A stretch of DNA of 59,679 bases from CAVPNY01 sp963706905. Lineage in GTDB: Bacteria; Chloroflexota; Anaerolineae; Anaerolineales; UBA4823. The stretch's first letter is position 1. The number at the start of each line of letters is the position of its first letter. The position numbers and the translations under genes are program-made. This document shows, piece by piece, positions 17,344-25,186 of the stretch. Where the stretch lies: positions 1 to 59,679 of the forward strand of contig CAVPNY010000004.1 of NCBI GenBank assembly GCA_963706905.1, written 5' to 3'. The notes beneath the pieces were generated by a model. It saw only the letters and a program-made list of their open reading frames with translations. It made no database searches and was not told the DNA's origin.

Positions 17344-18741
17344 TTACTCAGGGAGCAGCGCCTGGTCGAGGGCCTGGCGCAGGGAGCGCGCTTCGATGAT
17401 CTGGATGTCGGTGGGCCAGGATTCGCCGCGCCTGAGACGATGCGGTACGATGGCGGTCTTAAAGCCGAGCTTGGCGGCTTCACGCAGGCGGGCTGGCATC
17501 TGACCAACCATGCGCAGTTCCCCGGATAAGCCCAGCTCGCCGATCAGCACGGTGTCAGCACGCAAGGGAATATCGCGGGTTGAAGACGTGATGGCGGCTG
17601 CAATCGCCAAGTCTGCGGCGGGCTCTCCCACTCTTAATCCACCGATCACATTGACGAACACATCCTGCTCGCCCAGACGCAGCCCCAGGCGACGGGTTAG
17701 CACGGCGACGATCAAGAGCAAGCGATTAATGTCCACACCATTGGGTGTGCGCCGGGCGATGCCAAACGAGGTCGGGCTGGTTAGCCCCTGAACCTCTACC
17801 AGCAAAGGCCGGGTGCCTTCCATGGTGACTGCGATGGCTGACCCGGGAGCGTTGACCATGCGTTCAGCCAGAAAAGCTTCAGATGGATTGGTGACCTCGA
17901 TCATGCCACGCTCGCGCATCTCAAATACACCTACTTCGGAGGTGGCGCCAAAGCGATTTTTCACCGAGCGCAACAGGCGATACGATTGAAAGCGATCCCC
18001 TTCCAGGTAAAGCACCGTGTCAACGATGTGCTCCAGGACGCGCGGGCCGGCGATGGCGCCTTCTTTGGTTACATGTCCGATCAGGAAGACCGAAACACCA
18101 GAAGACTTAGCCAGCTCGCGCAGGCGGGAGGCGCTCTCGCGCACCTGCGAAACCGAACCGGCTGAGGAAGCTAAATTTGGCAGGGTAGTGGTCTGAATCG
18201 AGTCGACCACCAATAAGCGCGGCTGGATGGCGGCGATGTGCTCCAGGATCACATCCATATTAGTCTCCGTCACCAGGAACAGGTCCTGTGGCAAATCGGC
18301 TACCGCCTGTTCATCGCTGCGCAGCAACCGCAGGGCACGCATCTTGATCTGTTTCTCAGACTCCTCCCCGGAAATATATAAAATGCGGTCCATGCGGGCC
18401 ATCTCTAGGGCAGTCTGCAACAATAAGGTACTTTTGCCGATGCCCGGGTCTCCACCGATCAACACCACCGAGCCGGGCACCACCCCGCCACCCAGCACCC
18501 GGGCAAATTCACCGATTGGCAGCGGCATACGCTCTTCGGCGTCGTCACCGATCTCCACCAGGCGGCGCGGGACCGAACGCCCTGCCAAGCCGAGACCCGC
18601 CCTTTTTTCCCCGGCAGGCGGTAGAGCGACGATCTCTTCAACCATGCTGTTCCATGTACCGCATTGCGGACAGCGTCCCATGTCACGGGCTGACTTGCGC
18701 CCGCACTGCTGACAAACGTATTGAGTGCGAATTTTCGCCAT
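17344..18741 (-). CDS. radA: DNA repair protein RadA
   Basis: 465 residues. RadA is a RecA-like ATPase that extends branches during recombination repair. Domains in order: a four-cysteine zinc finger (CQQCGRKSARDMGRCPQCG), a RecA-type ATPase with Walker A GGDPGIGKSTLLLQ and the RadA-specific KNRFG motif in VKNRFGATSEVG, then a Lon-like C-terminal domain. ATG 18741 (MAKIRTQYVC) is preferred over an upstream in-frame start because MAKxxxxYVC is the family opening. A TATAAT box sits seven bases before it, suggesting a leaderless transcript. It follows clpC across a strong terminator. Confidence 0.95.
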   Translation of the reverse strand: MAKIRTQYVCQQCGRKSARDMGRCPQCGTWNSMVEEIVALPPAGEKRAGLGLAGRSVPRRLVEIGDDAEERMPLPIGEFARVLGGGVVPGSVVLIGGDPGIGKSTLLLQTALEMARMDRILYISGEESEKQIKMRALRLLRSDEQAVADLPQDLFLVTETNMDVILEHIAAIQPRLLVVDSIQTTTLPNLASSAGSVSQVRESASRLRELAKSSGVSVFLIGHVTKEGAIAGPRVLEHIVDTVLYLEGDRFQSYRLLRSVKNRFGATSEVGVFEMRERGMIEVTNPSEAFLAERMVNAPGSAIAVTMEGTRPLLVEVQGLTSPTSFGIARRTPNGVDINRLLLIVAVLTRRLGLRLGEQDVFVNVIGGLRVGEPAADLAIAAAITSSTRDIPLRADTVLIGELGLSGELRMVGQMPARLREAAKLGFKTAIVPHRLRRGESWPTDIQIIEARSLRQALDQALLPE

Positions 18742-18748
18742 GGGTGAT

Positions 18749-18754
18749 ATTATA
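18749..18754 (-). promoter_or_regulatory. -10 box of radA, leaderless arrangement
   Basis: On the minus strand TATAAT lies only seven bases before ATG 18741 and there is no Shine-Dalgarno sequence. Transcription would begin at about the start codon. The -35 region has no strong match. Confidence 0.5.
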
Positions 18755-18772
18755 ACCGCCCCGGTTTGAAAC

Positions 18773-18806
18773 AAAAGAACGCAGAGCAGGACTCTGCGTT
18801 CTTTTT
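18773..18806 (-). terminator. Strong intrinsic terminator downstream of clpC
   Basis: A 13- to 14-bp perfect stem (AAAGAACGCAGAG against CTCTGCGTTCTTT) with loop CAGGA, with T-rich tracts on both strands. It separates clpC (ending 18835) from the radA promoter. Confidence 0.85.
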
Positions 18807-18834
18807 GGTAACAATTCTTCCAATAGCGGATCGG

Positions 18835-21324
18835 TTATCCGGTTGCGAGTGGTGCTTCTTCGACGGAGCTCTCTTCGCTACGCGTCAGCTTGATTTCATC
18901 ATCCACCACATCCACGGCCACGGTGTCTCCATCCTCAACCTCACCTGACAGAAGAGCGTCTGAAAGGCGGTCTTCTACCTTTTGTTGGATGACGCGCTTA
19001 AGCGGGCGAGCGCCCATCTCAGGGTCATAGCCCTGTTCGGCGATCAAGTCCAGGGCAGCCGGTGTGATGTTGATCACAATCGAGTGCTCTTCCAAACGCT
19101 CAGACACCTTCTTGATCTCCAGTTGAACTATCTGCTTGATATCATCCTTACTGAGGGCGCGGAAGACAATGATGGCGTCTACCCGGTTGATAAACTCGGG
19201 GCGGAAGACCCGCTTGAGGGAGTCCATCAACTTCTTGCGCATGTCCTGATAGGCCAGTTTTTCTTCAGTCTCCTCATCGTGCTTCAGGTTGAAGCCAAGT
19301 GAAGTCTGACGCTTGATCATATCCGCGCCGACGTTAGAGGTCATTACAATTAAGGCATTGCGGAAGTCTACTTTGCGGCCGCGGGCATCCGAGAGATGAC
19401 CTTCTTCCATGATCTGCAGCAGCATGTTATGGGCTTCCGGATGGGCCTTTTCGATCTCGTCGAAGACTACAATTGAGTAAGGCCGGCGACGCAATGCCTC
19501 GGTGAGCTGGCCAGCTTCTTCATACCCGACATAACCAGGAGGAGCACCGACAAGGCGACTAACCGAGTGGCGTTCCATAAATTCAGACATATCCAGCTGG
19601 ACCAAGGCTTCTTCACTGCCAAAGAGAAAGCGAGCCAGCGCTTTGGTCAATTCGGTCTTGCCAACTCCGGTGGGTCCCAGGAATACAAAGGAGCCGATCG
19701 GCCGGCGAGGGTCCTTCAACCCGGCGCGCGCCCGACGGACAGCCTTGGAAATAGCCTCGATGGCTTCTTCCTGGCCGATAATGTGCTCACGCAGGTCATC
19801 CTCCATTTTCAATAAGCGCTGGGATTCCTCCTGGGCGACCTGCATGACCGGAACACCAGTCCACATAGATACCACCTCGGCGATATCTTGCGAGGTTACC
19901 ACCGGACTTGAGCTGCGATCCCAACCAGTACGCAGGCGCTCCAACTGGTTTTCAAGGCCTTCCTGACGTTCCAAGATTTCCTGGGCATCCTCATAGCGAC
20001 CATCTTCCAGCGCGAGAGAATGGTTCTGACGAATCTCGCGCAACTGATCAACCAGGTCTTTGGCGGTTTTGGCAGCAGGACTCTTGTACATGCGCACCCG
20101 CGAGGACGACTCATCGATCAAGTCGATGGCTTTGTCCGGGAGAAAGCGCTCGGTGACGTAACGCGCCGAGAGACGTGCGGCGGCATCCAGGGCATCATCT
20201 GAAATCGTCAGGCGGTGATGCTCTTCATAGGCAGAGCGCACGCCGCGCAAGATCTCGATAGTTTCATCTATATTAGGTTCTTCTACCATCACGGGCTGGA
20301 AGCGGCGCTCCAGGGCAGCATCGCTCTCAATATGCTTGCGATACTCGTCCAAAGTTGTCGCGCCGATCACCTGAAGCTCGCCTCGCGAGAGAGCAGGTTT
20401 CAGGATGTTGGCGGCGTCTACAGAAGAGCCAGCTGCGCCTGCTCCCACCAGCATGTGAACTTCATCGATAAAGAGGATGGCGCCGGCAGATTTCAGCTCG
20501 TCAATCACCCGCTTGAGCCGCTCTTCAAACTGGCCGCGATACATGGTGCCAGCAACAAGCGATCCAACGTCCAACTGGAGGACGCGCTTGTCAAGCAAGG
20601 GGGCGGGGACATCGCCCTCTATGATCCGCTGAGCCAATCCCTCCACGATAGCTGTCTTGCCCACGCCAGGCTCGCCGATCAGGGCGGGATTATTCTTGGT
20701 TCGCCGCGCCAGGATCTGGATGACCCGTTCGATCTCCATCTGACGACCAATCACCGGATCGAGCTTGCTCTCCTCTGCCAGCGTGGTCAGATCAACTGCT
20801 AACTGATCTACCAATGGCGTTTTGGGACGTTGCTTCTCCTGTGGTTGGGGAGATTGTTTGTCCTGAGTAGTGCGACGAGTAGCGCTGCTTTCCTGGAGTA
20901 CACGGCGCGTCTGGCGCCGGATTTGATCGGGGGTCACGCCCATACGGCGTAAGACGTCCACTGCCACGCCCTCGCCATAACGAACCAGGCCGAGCAATAG
21001 ATGTTCTGTGCCTATGTAATGGTGGCCCATGCGGCGGGCTTCATCGACGGCGTGCTCAAGGACCTGTTGAGTACCAGGCGAGAGGTCTAATTTTCCTCCA
21101 CGATAATTGCTCGTGCCGGTCAGCCGCTCAACCATCTCCTGAACGCGATCCGGCTCAAGACCCAATTCACGCAACACCCGTCCGGCAACACCACCTTCCT
21201 CCCGGATCAAACCGAGGAGGAGATGTTCTGTACCAATGTAATTCTGGCGCATCCGTTCCGCTTCCTGGTGGGCCAGGCTAAGGACACGACGCGCCCGCTG
21301 AGTAAACCGCTCCATGCTTGACAA
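18835..21324 (-). CDS. clpC: Clp protease ATP-binding subunit ClpC
   Basis: 829 residues. ClpC is an AAA+ unfoldase that feeds substrates to ClpP. It has two N-terminal Clp_N repeats (EHLLLGLIREEGG and EHLLLGLVRYGEG), AAA domain 1 with Walker A GEPGVGKTAIVEG, a middle domain with the UVR-like helical insert around LVDQLREIRQNHSLALEDGRYEDA, AAA domain 2 with GPTGVGKTELTKAL and EEGHLSDARGRKVDF, and a D2-small domain. The UVR-type insert and length distinguish ClpC from ClpB. The start is TTG 21324 (MSSMERF): AAGGAGG lies at the right distance for this codon but far from the ATG. A 6-bp hairpin (ATGCTT/AAGCAT) surrounds the start codon. No clpP is in the window. Confidence 0.95.
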   Translation of the reverse strand: MSSMERFTQRARRVLSLAHQEAERMRQNYIGTEHLLLGLIREEGGVAGRVLRELGLEPDRVQEMVERLTGTSNYRGGKLDLSPGTQQVLEHAVDEARRMGHHYIGTEHLLLGLVRYGEGVAVDVLRRMGVTPDQIRRQTRRVLQESSATRRTTQDKQSPQPQEKQRPKTPLVDQLAVDLTTLAEESKLDPVIGRQMEIERVIQILARRTKNNPALIGEPGVGKTAIVEGLAQRIIEGDVPAPLLDKRVLQLDVGSLVAGTMYRGQFEERLKRVIDELKSAGAILFIDEVHMLVGAGAAGSSVDAANILKPALSRGELQVIGATTLDEYRKHIESDAALERRFQPVMVEEPNIDETIEILRGVRSAYEEHHRLTISDDALDAAARLSARYVTERFLPDKAIDLIDESSSRVRMYKSPAAKTAKDLVDQLREIRQNHSLALEDGRYEDAQEILERQEGLENQLERLRTGWDRSSSPVVTSQDIAEVVSMWTGVPVMQVAQEESQRLLKMEDDLREHIIGQEEAIEAISKAVRRARAGLKDPRRPIGSFVFLGPTGVGKTELTKALARFLFGSEEALVQLDMSEFMERHSVSRLVGAPPGYVGYEEAGQLTEALRRRPYSIVVFDEIEKAHPEAHNMLLQIMEEGHLSDARGRKVDFRNALIVMTSNVGADMIKRQTSLGFNLKHDEETEEKLAYQDMRKKLMDSLKRVFRPEFINRVDAIIVFRALSKDDIKQIVQLEIKKVSERLEEHSIVINITPAALDLIAEQGYDPEMGARPLKRVIQQKVEDRLSDALLSGEVEDGDTVAVDVVDDEIKLTRSEESSVEEAPLATG

Positions 21325-21510
21325 AGCATACCTCCTTAAATCTCATCAACCGATCATACAACAACGACGAAAATGATCCTGCTTGCGTTCCCGATTATGA
21401 GATTTTTTATCCGATTCGATTTTACCAGAGATCAATCCGGCTACGATTAATTCAACACAGAAAGGTGAGAAGTTAACAAAACTCTTAGAAACTGGTTCTT
21501 TAAATTAAAA

Positions 21511-21535
21511 GAGCGCGCCCTAACCCGACGCGCTC
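21511..21535 (-). terminator. Intrinsic terminator after the S1 gene
   Basis: GAGCGCG and CGCGCTC form a 7-bp stem with an 11-base loop. On the minus strand it is followed by TTTTAATTT. It lies 12 bp beyond the stop of the Glu-rich S1 tail. Confidence 0.75.
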
Positions 21536-21546
21536 AAATTTATGCA

Positions 21547-23020
21547 TTATTCTTCGTCTGTTAAGGCCTGAGGTGATTCGTCCTCAGCAGGCAGAGCTTC
21601 TGGCTCCACCGGAGGTTCAGCCTCAACCACTGGAGGCGTTTCAGTCTCTGCCTCGACAGATGGCGATTCAGTCACCTGTGCGTGGAGATCTTCCTCTGCA
21701 ACAGTTTCCTCCACCTCAGGAAGTTCACCCTCCGCGTGGACATCCTCCACCGCGTGGATTTCTTCCAATTCAGGGGTCTCATCCGCTTCGTGGGTCTCCT
21801 CCACGACTTCGGCAAGGGTCGTCTTCCAGTCCAGGTCGGCATAGGCCGGAGAGTTCTACTTTCCGCAGACTGAGGGCAATGCGATGCCGTTCAGGTTCGA
21901 TCTTGATCACCCGCAATGTGATCGTTTCACCCTCATGGACGACCTCTTTGGGATGATTCACACGCTGCTCACTCAGCTCGGAGATATGGATCAACCCTTC
22001 CATATCCTCTCCCAGACGGGCAAAGGCACCAAACTTCGTCAGGTGGGTGATCTTTCCTTCAACCAGCTGACCTTCTTTGATGTGCTGTACCTTCATCACC
22101 CAGGGATCGTCTAGAAGCTGGCGGATGGACAACCCGATGCGTTTACGCTCGCGATCGACACCAATGACCTTCACGCGTACTTCTTGCCCAACTTTGAGGG
22201 CCTCACGCGGGTGCTCAATGCGCTCCCAGGAGATTTCGGAGAGATGCACCAGGCCGTCGGCCCCATCAATATTGACGAAAGCCCCAAAATCAGCCAGGCT
22301 GGTGACGCGACCGGTACGAACATCACCTTCCGCCAATTCGTCCAATAAGCGTTCTTTGAGCGTCTCCCGGGTTTCCTGCAATGCTGCCCGCTCAGACATG
22401 ATCAGACGCCTGCGCTCACGATCGACTTCGATCACGGTAACATCGATCGGGTCATTAATCATCGTGCCCCAGCGCTGCTCTGGTGTGCTACCGCTGGAAT
22501 CCATTCTGCGCAGGACACTGACCTGGGAAGCCGGAACAAAGCCCCTGAGTTGTCCCAAGGGGACGATTAAGCCGCCTTTGTTGAAACCGATCACTTTGCC
22601 TGAGTAACTCTCCCCAGAGGCGAGCAATGACTCAGCCGTTAACCAATCGGTTTCTTCCAAAGCCCGGACAACGGAGAGCTGCACGCTGCCATTTGGGTCT
22701 TCTGGATTAATTACATAGACAGGAATCTCCTGGCCAACTGTCAGGGCTGCGCGGGTTTCGGGATCTAATTGATCCAGTTCGCGCGTTGGGATGACCCCTT
22801 CAGATTTTGTGCCGATGCTGACCAAAATCTCACTCTCGCCAATACTAGCGATAACCCCCTTGCGGATTTCACCTTGTTGCGGGAAGTCTATCCCCAACCC
22901 CTCTTCCTGCAATAAACTTTCCATTGAAGCCTGGTTTTCCGCTGTTTGTGATTGTGGCTCTTCAATCTTGTCGGTCTCGGCGGAAGCCTCCTGCCCAAAC
23001 TGGGCATTGTTCTGATCCAT
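21547..23020 (-). CDS. rpsA: 30S ribosomal protein S1, with an apparent frameshift before its acidic tail
   Basis: S1 binds mRNA and helps load it on the 30S subunit. Four S1 RNA-binding repeats are seen, starting near residues 50, 130, 220 and 305 (for example GRVTSLADFGAFVNIDGADGL and GKITHLTKFGAFARLGEDMEG). After KVELS the frame turns into a short unrelated end (stop near 21779). The adjacent frame continues as AYADLDWKTTLAEVVEET and a Glu/Pro-rich acidic tail to 21547. Removing one C at CTCTCCGGCC (about 21848) restores one protein of about 490 residues. Acidic tails of this kind are common on Chloroflexota and actinobacterial S1. Either a sequencing error or a real truncation. It is transcribed divergently from the chelatase-like gene. 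Confidence 0.88.
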
Positions 23021-23058
23021 ATGCTTGAATACTCCGGATTGGATAGATATAGAACATC

Positions 23059-23119
23059 ATTATAAAGGGTAAAAGATAACTTGGCAACCTTTGAGAAAAG
23101 ATCATGTCTCGATTATAAT
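23059..23119. promoter_or_regulatory. Back-to-back divergent promoters for rpsA and the chelatase-like I gene
   Basis: On the plus strand TTGAGA (23091-23096), a 17-bp spacer and TATAAT (23114-23119) precede the chelatase gene, with GAGG at 23129-23132 as ribosome-binding site. On the minus strand TTGCCA (23082-23087) and TATAAT (23059-23064), also 17 bp apart, precede rpsA. The two -35 boxes are three bases apart, so polymerases would compete for the site. Confidence 0.75.
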
Positions 23120-23138
23120 CATCACGACGAGGTCCGTA

Positions 23139-24260
23139 ATGCCGCCGATTTATCCTTTTACCGCCATTGTTGGCCAAGAACGTATGAAGCGCGCTCTGAT
23201 ATTAAATGCAGTCTCGCCGCGTATCGGGGGAGTGTTGATCCGTGGAGAGCGCGGGACTGCAAAATCGACAGCGGCGCGCGCCCTGGCAGCCCTGCTACCC
23301 CATGTGCCGGTGGTTAAGGACTGCCGCTTCGGATGCGATCCCGATCGCCCGACTACCTGGTGCACCGAATGCCGAGAGCGCCAGATCAACGGCGAATCCC
23401 TGCCTGTTGAATTACGCCCAACGCCATTCATTAATTTACCCGTTTCTGCAACTGAAGACCGGGTAGTCGGCACGCTGGATATTGAAAAAGCGATTCAAAG
23501 GGGGGAGCGTCATTTTGAGCCGGGCGTGCTGGCTGCTGCGAACAGGGGTTTGCTCTACATAGATGAGGTCAACCTGCTCGACGATCACGTGGTAGACCTG
23601 CTGCTCGACTCGGCGGCAATGGGTATGAATATCGTTGAGCGAGAGGGGATATCGTTCGCTCACCCGGCGCGCTTTATCCTCGTGGGAACGATGAATCCAG
23701 AGGAAGGCGATTTACGTCCACAACTGATGGACCGTTTTGCCTTATCGGTTGAGATTCGCGGCATCCGAGATGCGCGCGAGCGGGTGCTGATCATGGAGCG
23801 CAATCTGGCGTTTGAATCGGACGCGGATGGTTTCCGCCAGCAGTGGTTGCCGAGTGAAGTTGAGCTGTCTCACCAGATCGAGCAAGCACGCCAGCTCGTC
23901 GAGGATGTGACCTATTCCCAGCGTGATTTACTCTCAATCGCCGCTCTAACTGCCTCCTTAAATGTGGAAGGTCATCGATCAGACCTGGTTATCTTGAAGA
24001 CCGCGCGCGCACATGCCGCTTTCGAAGGGCGCACAGCGATCAACGAGCGCGATATCGCCCTGGCGGCTGAACTTGCTCTGCCACATCGCATCCGACGCGG
24101 TCCCTTCCAGCAGGCCGAGATGACCATGGAAGACCTGCAGGAACGCATCGACCAGCTTCAAGGGGCTGCTACCACCGGAGAGCCGGAGCCCTTACAGGGC
24201 GAGGCCGAATCGAGCGAAAAAAAAAGGGGTGACCCAGGAAGTTCTGGAAGAGGCCTCTGA
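23139..24260 (+). CDS. Magnesium/cobalt chelatase-like AAA+ subunit (ChlI/BchI type)
   Basis: 373 residues. It is an AAA+ ATPase of the chelatase I family, which drives metal insertion into tetrapyrroles together with a D and an H/N subunit. Seen: FTAIVGQERMKRALILN, Walker A GERGTAKSTAARAL, the family cysteines in FGCDPDRPTTWCTEC, Walker B LLYIDEVNLLDDHVV, GTMNPEEGDLRPQLMDRF (sensor 1 and Arg finger), and the C-terminal helical lid. ATG 23139 has GAGG six bases upstream. After residue 359 the frame enters an A9 tract and stops 33 bp later. The von Willebrand partner continues in the next frame. Cobalamin synthesis is the likelier role, since no chlorophyll-specific genes are present, but this is inference. 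Confidence 0.9.
   Translation: MPPIYPFTAIVGQERMKRALILNAVSPRIGGVLIRGERGTAKSTAARALAALLPHVPVVKDCRFGCDPDRPTTWCTECRERQINGESLPVELRPTPFINLPVSATEDRVVGTLDIEKAIQRGERHFEPGVLAAANRGLLYIDEVNLLDDHVVDLLLDSAAMGMNIVEREGISFAHPARFILVGTMNPEEGDLRPQLMDRFALSVEIRGIRDARERVLIMERNLAFESDADGFRQQWLPSEVELSHQIEQARQLVEDVTYSQRDLLSIAALTASLNVEGHRSDLVILKTARAHAAFEGRTAINERDIALAAELALPHRIRRGPFQQAEMTMEDLQERIDQLQGAATTGEPEPLQGEAESSEKKRGDPGSSGRGL
24216..24231 (+). other. A9-GGGG tract, candidate frameshift or slippage site joining the chelatase I and D parts
   Basis: The I frame reads GAA AAA AAA AGG GGT across nine A (24217-24225) and four G. Moving +1 here, or losing one A by polymerase slippage, gives GAA AAA AAA GGG GTG ACC and leads into the D-subunit frame. 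The D frame has no ribosome-binding site of its own in front of its first GTG (24229). Programmed frameshifting that makes both subunits from one chlD gene is known in cobalamin producers. A homopolymer sequencing error would look the same. Confidence 0.5.
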
Positions 24261-25176
24261 ACAAGGGCCTTTACAACCAGCCAAGCAAACAGTCTTTGAA
24301 TTGGGGAGCACCCCCTGGTGGGAAGGTGGAGAGAAGGTCAAGATCGGCCTTTCCTTCGCGCCGCGCAAGCTAGATACCCCGCTGGACCGCCTCTCCCGCC
24401 ACAAAGCAGGCCGCCGCTCACAGACTCGAACTGACCGCAAACGCGGCCGCTACATCCAGGCCCGACCAGCGAATGGAAAAACCATTGACCTGGCATTTGA
24501 CGCCACGCTGCGCGCGGCTGCCCCTTATCAAAAACAACGCAAAGAACAACGCAAACGGGTAGCCTTTGCTATTCGACCCAGCGATCTGCACCGCAAAGTG
24601 CGCGTCAAGCGTACCGCAAACCTGGTTATGTTTGTCGTCGACGCGTCCTGGTCCATGGCGGTTGCGGAACGGATGTCCGCTACCAAAGGGGCGATCCTCT
24701 CCCTGCTCACCGACGCATATCAGCGGCGTGACCGGGTCGGGCTGATCGTCTTTCAAAAGGACCGCGCCACCATGGTGCTGCCCCCGACCAACTCTGTCCA
24801 GCTCGCCCAGCGCGCCCTGGCCGATATCCCGGTAGGCGGTAAGACACCACTCTCAGCGGGGCTATACCTGGCTCACCAGATCATCCATCGCGAACAAACT
24901 CTCCATCCGGATACTCTGCCTTTGATGATCTTGCTGACAGATGGGGCAGGAAATGTCTCAATGAGCGGCTTACCCCCCCAGGATGAAGCTCACCGCATCG
25001 CGGAGCAAATTGCCGATGATGAGATCCGGAGTGTGGTCGTGAACATGGAGCACGCCGCCTTCGACCAGGGATTGGCCCAGGCATTGGCTCATCACCTGGA
25101 AGCCTCCTGCTACACCTTAAGCGATCTCAAAGCCGAAAACCTCTATCAGGCCGTGCGCGAGGAGATGCGCGGATAG
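24229..25176 (+). CDS. Chelatase D-like subunit, von Willebrand A domain part
   Basis: 315 residues if begun at GTG 24229. It has an N-terminal linker (PWWEGGEKVKIGLSFAPRKL), a basic stretch rich in R and K that follows the acidic linker in ChlD/BchD, and a VWA domain with MIDAS motif DASWSMA, the threonine in GGKTPLSAGL and LTDGAGNVS. In Mg or Co chelatases the D subunit couples the I-subunit ring to the catalytic H/N subunit. In many Actinobacteria and Chloroflexota the I and D parts form one ~650-residue protein. Here they overlap by 32 bp in different frames at an A9 tract, so it is probably made as a fusion by frameshifting, or the split is artificial. Confidence 0.85.
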   Translation: MTQEVLEEASEQGPLQPAKQTVFELGSTPWWEGGEKVKIGLSFAPRKLDTPLDRLSRHKAGRRSQTRTDRKRGRYIQARPANGKTIDLAFDATLRAAAPYQKQRKEQRKRVAFAIRPSDLHRKVRVKRTANLVMFVVDASWSMAVAERMSATKGAILSLLTDAYQRRDRVGLIVFQKDRATMVLPPTNSVQLAQRALADIPVGGKTPLSAGLYLAHQIIHREQTLHPDTLPLMILLTDGAGNVSMSGLPPQDEAHRIAEQIADDEIRSVVVNMEHAAFDQGLAQALAHHLEASCYTLSDLKAENLYQAVREEMRG

Positions 25177-25186
25177 GGGCTTGCCC

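Noticed and set aside
15915..25176. Reading the PucC-like carrier plus the chelatase pair as proof of phototrophy
   Set aside because: No reaction-centre, light-harvesting or chlorophyll-specific gene is visible. Both families also occur in non-phototrophs.
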